Below, in pieces: positions 58,259 through 64,000 of a stretch of DNA of 64,000 nucleotides. The number at the start of each line of letters is the position of its first letter. Within the stretch, counting starts at the first letter, position 1. The stretch comes from Candidatus Iainarchaeum sp. (GTDB taxonomy: Archaea > Iainarchaeota > Iainarchaeia > Iainarchaeales > UBA10219), in the NCBI GenBank assembly GCA_018304425.1, contig JAGVWE010000005.1, positions 153,534 to 217,533 of the forward strand, in the 5' to 3' direction. A model generated the notes under the pieces. That model searched no databases, was not told the DNA's origin, and was given only the letters and a program-made list of their open reading frames with translations. Position numbers and translations under genes: made by a program.

Positions 58259-59272
58259 ATGCAGCCCCTGCTCGGTTACCTCGCCGTTTTCGCGTTGGCG
58301 TTCCTGGCAACCCATTTCATGTTGCCCAAAATCATTCCCCGGCTGCTCCAGCTCGGCTTGAGCGGCAAGGACATGAACAAGGCCTCCGAGCCCGTGGTCG
58401 CGGAAATGGGGGGCATCGCGGTTTTCTTCGGCTTCGTCTCGGCCATCATGCTGGCGCTCGCCTTCCACAGCTATTGGGGCTGGTTCGAGGGCTTGAACCT
58501 CACGGCCCTGCTGGCGGCTTCTTCGACCATCGTCATCATCGGCTTCATCGGCCTCGTGGATGACCTGCTGGGCTGGAAGTCCGGGATTAAACAATGGCAG
58601 AAGACCCTGCTGCCCCTCGTCGCCGCGCTGCCCCTCATGGTGTTGCCGGAAAGCATTGGCCTCACCAAAATCGTGGTGCCCTTCATGGGCGAGGTCCAGC
58701 TGGGCATCCTGTATTCCCTGGCCCTGGTGCCCATCGCGGTTACGGGGGCCAGCAACGCAGTCAACATGCTGGCGGGCTTCAACGGCTTGGAGGCCGGCAT
58801 CGGCTCGATTATCGCGGCCACCTTCATCGCCATCGCGTTGTTCAAGGAAGACCCTTCCCGCACCCTGGAAGTCGTGCTCCTCATGGCCGCGTTGCTGGGT
58901 TCCCTGCTCGCCTTCCTGCGCTTCAACTGGTTTCCCGCCAAGGTCTTCCCAGGGGATTCCCTGACCCTCATGATGGGCGCGGCCTTTGCAGCCGCCGCCA
59001 TCGTGGGCAACATCGAGAAAATCGGCCTGGGCTTGTTCGCCCTCTACTTCGTTGAACTCCTGTTCAAGGCCAAGCACCGGTTCAAGTCCGAGTGCTTTGG
59101 GTTGCCGCAAGAGGACGGCACCCTGCAGGCGGACCCTAGAGGGGGCTCGCTGACGCATTTCATCATGCGGTTGGGCCGGTTCACGGAAGGCCAGGTCGTG
59201 TGCATCCTCTTCGGCCTCCAGTTGCTGGTTTCGGCTGCCGTCTTCGCCTTGTTCTGGTTCAAGCTCTTCTAG
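58259..59272 (+). CDS. UDP-GlcNAc:dolichyl-phosphate GlcNAc-1-P transferase (Alg7/AglH-like)
   Basis: 337 residues, about ten transmembrane helices. GKDMNKASEPVVAEMGG, IGLVDDLLGWKSG (catalytic Asp pair), ASNAVNMLAGFNGLEAG and KVFPGDSLTLMMG are the cytoplasmic motifs of the Alg7/MraY superfamily; NMLAGFNGLE is typical of the Alg7/archaeal branch. It starts N-glycan assembly by making dolichyl-PP-GlcNAc. It begins immediately after the STT3 stop. Confidence 0.9.
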   Translation: MQPLLGYLAVFALAFLATHFMLPKIIPRLLQLGLSGKDMNKASEPVVAEMGGIAVFFGFVSAIMLALAFHSYWGWFEGLNLTALLAASSTIVIIGFIGLVDDLLGWKSGIKQWQKTLLPLVAALPLMVLPESIGLTKIVVPFMGEVQLGILYSLALVPIAVTGASNAVNMLAGFNGLEAGIGSIIAATFIAIALFKEDPSRTLEVVLLMAALLGSLLAFLRFNWFPAKVFPGDSLTLMMGAAFAAAAIVGNIEKIGLGLFALYFVELLFKAKHRFKSECFGLPQEDGTLQADPRGGSLTHFIMRLGRFTEGQVVCILFGLQLLVSAAVFALFWFKLF

Positions 59273-59280
59273 GTGCGCGC

Positions 59281-60036
59281 GTGGAAAAAGAAATCTTTTT
59301 CGCCAATGACCGCGACGAAATCCTTCACGGTATTTTGTTCGCGCCGGAAAAATTCTTGGCGGGGGTCGCGGTCTGCCATGGCTTCGCGGGCCGGTGCGAC
59401 ACCCTCAACAAGCGGGGCTGGGCCCGGGCCCTCGCCGCCAAGGGATTCGCGGTGCTCTTGTTCGACTGCGCGGGCCACGGCAAGTCGGAGGGCGAGTACC
59501 GGAGCAACACGATTTCCCGCGAGGCAGGGGACGCGCACTGCGCGCTCGAGAGGCTGCGGGAACTCGGCTGCGGGAAGCTGGGCCTGGTCGGCCACAGCAT
59601 GGGCGGGATTGTCGCGCTCATCGAGGGGAACCGGAACGCGGACGTGAAGGCAGTGGCCCTGGTGGCCGCGCCCTTCCACCTGCCCAAGTACCCGGATGCG
59701 TTGTTCGGCGAGGCCGGCAGGAAGTGGAAAGAGCACGGCGTGCTGGAATTCGTGGACGACGGGAGAAAGCTCCAACTGGACTACGGTTACAAGCGCGACC
59801 AGCAAAAGTATGACGCCGCCAAGCTGGCGCACGGCCTCAAAAAACCGCTGCTCGTCTTGCACGGCTCCGTCGACAACATCGTGCCCATCGAAGAGGCCAC
59901 GCAATTCTACGCGCACGCGGCCGAGCCCAAGGAGCTGAGAGTCATCGAGGGCGGCGACCACGGCCCCTATGGCGCGAAGCAGCGGGCGAAAGCCGAGCAG
60001 GCTTTGACCGAATTCTTTGAAAAGCGGCTGGCATAA
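59281..60036 (+). CDS. Alpha/beta hydrolase
   Basis: 251 residues. GHSMGG nucleophile elbow, aspartate in HGSVDNIVP and histidine in EGGDHGPYG complete the catalytic triad; VAVCHGFAGRCDTLNKR precedes the oxyanion region. Esterase or acyl-hydrolase activity is expected, substrate unknown. The start is taken at GTG 59281, eight bases after the Alg7-like stop. Confidence 0.85.
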   Translation: MEKEIFFANDRDEILHGILFAPEKFLAGVAVCHGFAGRCDTLNKRGWARALAAKGFAVLLFDCAGHGKSEGEYRSNTISREAGDAHCALERLRELGCGKLGLVGHSMGGIVALIEGNRNADVKAVALVAAPFHLPKYPDALFGEAGRKWKEHGVLEFVDDGRKLQLDYGYKRDQQKYDAAKLAHGLKKPLLVLHGSVDNIVPIEEATQFYAHAAEPKELRVIEGGDHGPYGAKQRAKAEQALTEFFEKRLA

Positions 60037-60059
60037 TCCCCACGCCTTTCAACCCCTGA

Positions 60060-60336
60060 ACGGACTTCAACCCGCAAACACCGGTCACCGCCAAAACCAC
60101 CCTGACCTTTGACACTCAAGACCCAGACCCAGGGGACCCCTTGGCGGCCAGCGTCTACCTCGTGAACGCGGCAGGGCAAAGGACTACCATAAAACAGGGC
60201 ATGGCCCTGGCCAGGGGAACGAACACCCTTGACTTCGACTCCACCCCCCTACTTGAACAATGCCTTTACGCTGGAAGTCGAAGTCAGCGATGGAAAAACC
60301 AAGACCACGGCCACCCAAACGGTGAGCATCGGCTGA
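60060..60336 (+). pseudogene. Frameshifted fragment of a secreted Ig/cadherin-like domain
   Basis: No start codon is present. From 60060 the frame reads TDFNPQTPVTAKTTLTFDTQ and DPDPGDPLAASVYLVNAAG; after a run of six C (60244-60249) the homologous reading moves to another frame, YLNNAFTLEVEVSDGKTKTT then TVSIG and stop TGA 60334. This is the end of an extracellular beta-sandwich repeat protein, left as a remnant between the hydrolase and Alg14-like genes. One C too many may also be a sequencing error, but the missing 5' end shows decay either way. Confidence 0.65.
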
Positions 60337-60374
60337 GGGTTAAGCTAAAAACCCTTCCCAAACCCATGAATGGC

Positions 60375-60821
60375 ATGAAGGTCTGTTTGGCGTGCAGCGC
60401 TGGCGGCCATTTGACGGAGTTGCTGCAGGTCGAGGAAGCCTATAAGGCGCTGCCCCACTACTATGTAACGGATGCCCGCATCGACTCCCGGGAGTTCGCC
60501 GGGCACGAGAAAACCTATTTCGTGGAGTGCCCGCGGCGCAACCCCTTCAAGTCGCTGGTCAACTTAGTCCAGTCACTGAACGTCCTACTCCGGGAAAAGC
60601 CTACGACAATTTTGAGCACGGGCGCGGACACCGCGTTCTTCACCTGCCTGCTGGGCAAGCTCCTGGGCGCGAAACTCGTCTTCATCGAGTCGTTTGCCCG
60701 CATCCGGGAGCCCAGCCTCTCGGGCCGCTTGCTTTATCCCCTGGCCGACCACTTTTTCGTGCAGTGGCCGGACCTGAAAGCGAAACTGCCACGCGCCGTG
60801 TACGCGGGGAGCGTGTTCTGA
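60375..60821 (+). CDS. Alg14-like subunit of a split UDP-GlcNAc transferase
   Basis: 148 residues. VCLACSAGGHLTELLQ is the Alg14/EpsE N-terminal loop, STGADTAFFTCLLGKLLG and FIESFARIREPSLSGRLLYP the core, ending PRAVYAGSVF. Alg14 anchors Alg13 and binds the lipid acceptor; the membrane anchor of eukaryotic Alg14 is absent. ATG 60375 is 26 bases after a GCTAAAAACC box; ATG 60366 is in frame. The Alg13-like partner follows across a micro-ORF cassette. Confidence 0.87.
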   Translation: MKVCLACSAGGHLTELLQVEEAYKALPHYYVTDARIDSREFAGHEKTYFVECPRRNPFKSLVNLVQSLNVLLREKPTTILSTGADTAFFTCLLGKLLGAKLVFIESFARIREPSLSGRLLYPLADHFFVQWPDLKAKLPRAVYAGSVF

Positions 60822-60880
60822 TGAAACCCTTTTTGCTGCGGCAAAAAGCGTTTACGGAAAAACGGAGGCTGCGGCCATGA
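60821..60880 (+). other. Hairpin/micro-ORF cassette, copy 2 (alg14-alg13 junction)
   Basis: A 19-codon frame MKPFLLRQKAFTEKRRLRP starts on the last base of the Alg14-like stop (TGATG) and its TGA overlaps the Alg13-like ATG. It contains the hairpin CTTTTTGC/GCAAAAAG (60829-60848) then GCGTTTACGGAAA. Relative to copy 1 it gains a T, a G and an A, which lengthen the stem and keep the frame. Confidence 0.55.
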
Positions 60881-61395
60881 AGATTTTCGCGACCCTGGGC
60901 ACGCACCCCCAGCCCATGGACCGGCTGCTGGAGAAGCTGGACGAGCTCGCCGGCAAGGGCCGGCTAGGGAAGGAATCGGACTTGTTCGCGCAGACCGGGA
61001 GCTGCACGCACCACCCGATCAACTTTGAGTCAAAGGCCCTGCTGGAGGCACGCGAGCTGGAGCAACGCATCAAATGGGCAGACCTGGTCATCAGCCACGG
61101 GGGAGCGGGCAGCATCATCCACGCTTTGCGGTTGAAGAAAAAACTCATCGTGGTGCCGCGCCTGGAACGGTTCGGCGAGCACACGGACTCGCACCAAGTC
61201 GAGCTGGCCAAGGCCATGGAACGCGAGAACAAGGCCATCGTGGTCTACGGCATGGACCGGCTCGAGCAAGCCATCAAGGACGCGGCGAAGTTCAAGCCCA
61301 ACCTGGACTCGACGCGGAAGGACCTCGTGAAAGCCGTGAAGGCCTGCCTCGGCCCGAAGGGCCTCGGCTACGGCCTCGGCTGCGGCCTCGGCTGA
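60877..61395 (+). CDS. Alg13-like catalytic subunit of a split UDP-GlcNAc transferase
   Basis: 172 residues. FATLGTHPQPMDRLL is the N-terminal loop and DLVISHGGAGSIIHALRLKK the UDP-GlcNAc-binding motif of Alg13/EpsF and MurG C-terminal halves. With Alg14 it would add the second GlcNAc to dolichyl-PP-GlcNAc. The last residues LGYGLGCGLG come from a 12-base tandem repeat (GGCCTCGGCTAC-like, 61360-61395, three units), a likely recent slippage extension. GGAGG precedes ATG 60877. Confidence 0.88.
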   Translation: MKIFATLGTHPQPMDRLLEKLDELAGKGRLGKESDLFAQTGSCTHHPINFESKALLEARELEQRIKWADLVISHGGAGSIIHALRLKKKLIVVPRLERFGEHTDSHQVELAKAMERENKAIVVYGMDRLEQAIKDAAKFKPNLDSTRKDLVKAVKACLGPKGLGYGLGCGLG

Positions 61396-61413
61396 CCCTT
61401 GGGAGGAAAAAAC

Positions 61414-61959
61414 ATGGGCATCAACCTCTCGCGCTTGAAGGAATTCATTGAAACCGGCAAGGGAAAGCGGGTGCTGCACCTGGGCTGCAACGTGCGCGAC
61501 CTGGGGGAAGGCCTCATCAACGTGGACTATGCACGGTTTCCGGGAGTTGACTTACTCGCCGACCTCGACCAACCACTGCCCTTTGCGGATGCATCCGTGG
61601 ACGGGATTGGCATGGCACACGTACTGGAGCACCTGCGCTACATGCGGTTCATGCGCGAGGCCCTCAGAATCCTGAAGCCCGGGAAGCGCGTGTACCTGGT
61701 GGTACCCTATTACACGAGCCACGCAGCCCACATCGGCGAGCACGTCACGCCTGGCTTTGCCTGGATTGCCTTCGACTACTTCCAGCAACCCAACCATCCC
61801 TTCCACGCCTTCAAGGTCTGCTCCAACCGGATTGTCTTCCGCGGCAAACTCAAGTACCTGAACCCCCTCGTGAACTGCTTTCCCCGGTTCTACGACAAGT
61901 GGCTCGCGCACCTCCTACCGGCCGTGGAACTCGAAGTCGTGCTCGAAAAACGGGCATAA
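61414..61959 (+). CDS. SAM-dependent methyltransferase, paralogue 3
   Basis: 181 residues. RVLHLGCNVRDLGEGLINVD, LLADLDQPLPFADASVDGIG, MAHVLEHLRYMRFM and ILKPGKRVYLVVPYYTSHAA align well with the two methyltransferases at 54985 and 55711. GGGAGG lies upstream of ATG 61414. It is the last gene of the alg14-alg13 unit. Confidence 0.82.
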   Translation: MGINLSRLKEFIETGKGKRVLHLGCNVRDLGEGLINVDYARFPGVDLLADLDQPLPFADASVDGIGMAHVLEHLRYMRFMREALRILKPGKRVYLVVPYYTSHAAHIGEHVTPGFAWIAFDYFQQPNHPFHAFKVCSNRIVFRGKLKYLNPLVNCFPRFYDKWLAHLLPAVELEVVLEKRA

Positions 61960-62001
61960 AGGGTTCGATGAATAAGCGTTCGACGATTGCACGATGTAAG
62001 C

Positions 62002-62010
62002 CTTTAAAAG
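62002..62010 (+). promoter_or_regulatory. TATA box for the GT2-GT4 unit
   Basis: CTTTAAAAG is centred about 33 bases before ATG 62039. Confidence 0.55.
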
Positions 62011-62038
62011 GCTGAATGCCCTTGAATTCCATGATTGC

Positions 62039-62902
62039 ATGCCTTGCCTGGTCTCCGTCATCGTCTTGAACTGGAACGGCAAAAAACTGGTCCAGGACTG
62101 CCTTCAATCGATTGAGCGGAACACGGAGAGGGGGAAGTACGAGGTAATCGTCGTGGACAACGGCAGCCGGGACGGCAGCGTGGAATGGCTGCGGGGCCAG
62201 GAACAGGCGGGAAAAATTCGGCTCATCGCCAACCCGGAAAACAAGGGCTTCAGCCACGCCAACAACCAGGGGTTTTTGGCGGCCAAAGGGGACTACGTGT
62301 ACCTGCTCAACAACGATACCCGGGTCACGAAAGGATGGCTGAGCGAGGCCGTGAAGGCCGCGGAAGCCGGGAAACGGATTGGAATCGTGGGAAGCAGGCT
62401 CTACCACCCGACGGAAAAAATCGACGAAAGCGATTTCCGTGTCGTTGAAAAGCAGGCCGTGTGCGGGGCCGGCATGCTCGTCCAACGCGGGGTCATTGAA
62501 CGGATTGGCTACCTGGACTCGGACCACTTTTCCCCCATCTACGGCGAGGAAATCGACTTCTGTTACCGGGCGAGGAACGCGGGCTACCGCGTGGTCGAAG
62601 CCGCGGGAAGCCGCGTCGTGCACCTGGGCTCGCTGAGCATGGTGATGGTGCACGGCAAAGAACAACAGTATGAACGGTTGTTTACCAACACGTACAAGGC
62701 CATGCTCTACAACCTGGGCCTGGCTGGTTTGCTGGGGCACTTGCCAGGCTACCTGCGGGTGTACGGGCTGGCCCTCCAAAAGGGGTTCCTGGGCCTGCAC
62801 GTGAAAGCCATCCTCAACAACCTCCGGAACTGGAAAGAAGTCCAAGCGGAAAGGAAGCGCCGAAAGACCGGGCAGAAAATCGTTCCCAGGGGGATGCCAT
62901 GA
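62039..62902 (+). CDS. Family 2 glycosyltransferase
   Basis: 287 residues. SVIVLNWNGKKLVQDCLQSI, VIVVDNGSRDGS, NKGFSHANNQG, YLLNNDTRV (DxD region) and YGEEIDFCYRARNAGYRVVE are the rhamnosyl-transferase-like GT2 motifs. A C-terminal hydrophobic region about 45 residues long may associate with the membrane. Donor sugar unknown. It overlaps the following GT4 gene (ATGA). Confidence 0.9.
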   Translation: MPCLVSVIVLNWNGKKLVQDCLQSIERNTERGKYEVIVVDNGSRDGSVEWLRGQEQAGKIRLIANPENKGFSHANNQGFLAAKGDYVYLLNNDTRVTKGWLSEAVKAAEAGKRIGIVGSRLYHPTEKIDESDFRVVEKQAVCGAGMLVQRGVIERIGYLDSDHFSPIYGEEIDFCYRARNAGYRVVEAAGSRVVHLGSLSMVMVHGKEQQYERLFTNTYKAMLYNLGLAGLLGHLPGYLRVYGLALQKGFLGLHVKAILNNLRNWKEVQAERKRRKTGQKIVPRGMP

Positions 62903-64000
62903 GGATTTTCTACATTACTTCGGTATTGGGGGACAGCGGGGGCAGCGAGATTTACACCCGCGACCTGCTGCTGGAACTGATGCGGCGCGGCCACGAGTTG
63001 TGCGTGGCGACGACCACGCGTTACACGCTACCGGGCGCGGAGATGGTGTTCATTCCACGGTTCGGGCACCATGGGCTGCATAAGTTCGCCGCGCCGTTGT
63101 TCGCTGGGAAAGTGCTGGCGGCCGCACGGAAGTTCAAGCCCGACCTGGTGCAGAGCCACAGCAACTGCTTCATGGGCTACCTGGGCCACCGCGTGAAAGA
63201 GGCGTTGGGGGTTCCGCACGTGTGCCTCATCGAGCTCCTCAGCGGCGTGAACTTCTCGTTGCACGCGAAAGCCATCCACGCCAGCGAAAAATTCCTGCTG
63301 CCGAAGCTGAACTACGACCGCCTCATCGTGTGGACAGAGAACATGAAGCAACGGTTTCTGCTGCCCTGGGGGATTCCCGAAGAAAAAATTGAAATCATCC
63401 CGGCGGCGGTGAACCTGGAGAACTACCCGCGGGACGCGGACGGTGCGCAGGTCCGAAAGGTGTTTGGCGCCCCAGGGGGGGCGCACCTGATTACCTCCAT
63501 CAAGACTTTGTGGCACAGCAATGCGAAGGGCCTGGAGTACGTCATCAAGGCCATGAAGGACGTGCATGCCCGTCATCCGGAGTACACGTACGTCCTCTTC
63601 GGGGAAGGCAAGAGCCGGGCAGGCCTGGAGCAGCTCGTGGCGCGGCTAGGCCTGGAAGGCTGCGTGAAGCTGCCGGGCGGCATTTCGCCAAGGGATTGCC
63701 AGGAGGTGTGGGCGGCCACGGAGATTGCGCCGCACTCATTTGTCTACGAGTTTTCGACCAGCATTTCCTTGTTGGAGTACATGGCCATGGGCCGGGCCTG
63801 CGTGGTTACTGACATGGGCGCGGTGCGCGAGTTTGTGGGAGACGCGGCCCTGGTCGTGAAACCCGGAGATGAAACCGCCCTGGCTGAAGGCATTAATAAG
63901 CTAATCGAAGACAAGGAGTTACGGGAAGCGCTGGGCCGGAAGGCCCGAAAGCGCGTGGAAGAAAAGTACTCGATTGGGAAAGCGGTGGACAAACTAGTGG
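62899..64000 (+). CDS. Family 4 glycosyltransferase (runs off the window)
   Basis: Open from ATG 62899 to the window end without stop (367 codons). MRIFYITSVLGDSGGSEIYT is the GT4 N-terminal loop, GEGKSRAGLEQLVARLGLEG and the donor-binding EFSTSISLLEYMAMGRACVV with the double-Glu arrangement follow, then VVTDMGAVREFVGD. It is coupled to the GT2 gene by ATGA. Probably nearly complete; 10-40 residues are expected beyond the edge. Confidence 0.9.
   Translation, partial: MRIFYITSVLGDSGGSEIYTRDLLLELMRRGHELCVATTTRYTLPGAEMVFIPRFGHHGLHKFAAPLFAGKVLAAARKFKPDLVQSHSNCFMGYLGHRVKEALGVPHVCLIELLSGVNFSLHAKAIHASEKFLLPKLNYDRLIVWTENMKQRFLLPWGIPEEKIEIIPAAVNLENYPRDADGAQVRKVFGAPGGAHLITSIKTLWHSNAKGLEYVIKAMKDVHARHPEYTYVLFGEGKSRAGLEQLVARLGLEGCVKLPGGISPRDCQEVWAATEIAPHSFVYEFSTSISLLEYMAMGRACVVTDMGAVREFVGDAALVVKPGDETALAEGINKLIEDKELREALGRKARKRVEEKYSIGKAVDKLV

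Noticed and set aside
61360-61395. 12-base tandem repeat as a regulatory repeat
   Set aside because: It is in frame at the very end of the Alg13-like gene and most simply reflects slippage.
1-64000. CRISPR arrays, transposases or prophage
   Set aside because: No regularly spaced direct-repeat array, cas gene, transposase or integrase was found; the only clear mobile element is the intein.

Overview
The window is a gene-dense, GC-rich stretch of an archaeal chromosome. The evidence is a TATA-binding protein, archaeal/eukaryotic-type ribosomal proteins (eL21, eL42, P0/L10, P1/L12), Spt5/NusG, RpoF, SecE/Sec61-gamma, KsgA/Dim1, DUF655, AMP phosphorylase with ribose-1,5-bisphosphate isomerase, and many TATA boxes about 25 bases ahead of start codons (leaderless transcripts). 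A lone 5S rRNA gene away from 16S/23S, tightly packed ATGA-overlapping operons and short genes fit a small-genome DPANN-type archaeon (Diapherotrites/Micrarchaeota-like). That placement is inference; no 16S rRNA is present.

Layout. 1-9 kb: end of guaA, rpe, tRNA-Ala beside a dense array of hairpins, a HerA-like ATPase, and the operon glmS-glmM-acetyltransferase, which makes N-acetylglucosamine-1-phosphate. 9-21 kb: an HTH/S-layer-like regulator, membrane proteins, a site-2 protease, tRNA-Ser, HicBA and AbrB/VapC toxin-antitoxin pairs, an aminotransferase, malate dehydrogenase, a MurG-like glycosyltransferase and eL42. 21-31 kb: an SMC-type ATPase interrupted by an intein, a membrane pyrophosphatase and two membrane-anchored Lon-type (S16) proteases. 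31-37 kb: ftsZ, secE, spt5, L11, L1, L10, L12. 37-50 kb: ribose-1,5-bisphosphate isomerase and the whole de novo pyrimidine pathway, with carAB facing pyrB-D-K-C-E-F. 50-54 kb: AMP phosphorylase, then ksgA, DUF655, rpoF and eL21 on the other strand. 54-64 kb: tbp, 5S rRNA and a protein-glycosylation cluster (Alg7-like, Alg13/Alg14-like, STT3/AglB, GT2, GT4, three small methyltransferases).

The GlmS/GlmM/acetyltransferase operon would supply the GlcNAc donor pathway used by the Alg7-Alg13/14-STT3 cluster. AMP phosphorylase and ribose-1,5-bisphosphate isomerase form two of the three steps of the archaeal AMP pathway (RuBisCO is not in the window), and a LOG-like nucleotide hydrolase sits just ahead of AMP phosphorylase.

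Most unusual: (1) a four-copy dispersed element of 58-75 bp with two covarying hairpins around a conserved ACGTA core, whose one end always touches a gene or tRNA boundary; (2) eight consecutive near-perfect hairpins ahead of tRNA-Ala, three with GNRA loops on the minus strand; (3) an SMC-headed ATPase with a Rad50-like CPVC hook where the hinge should be, plus an intein in its Walker A motif; (4) a hairpin/micro-ORF cassette found twice, fitted by overlapping stop and start codons between operon genes.
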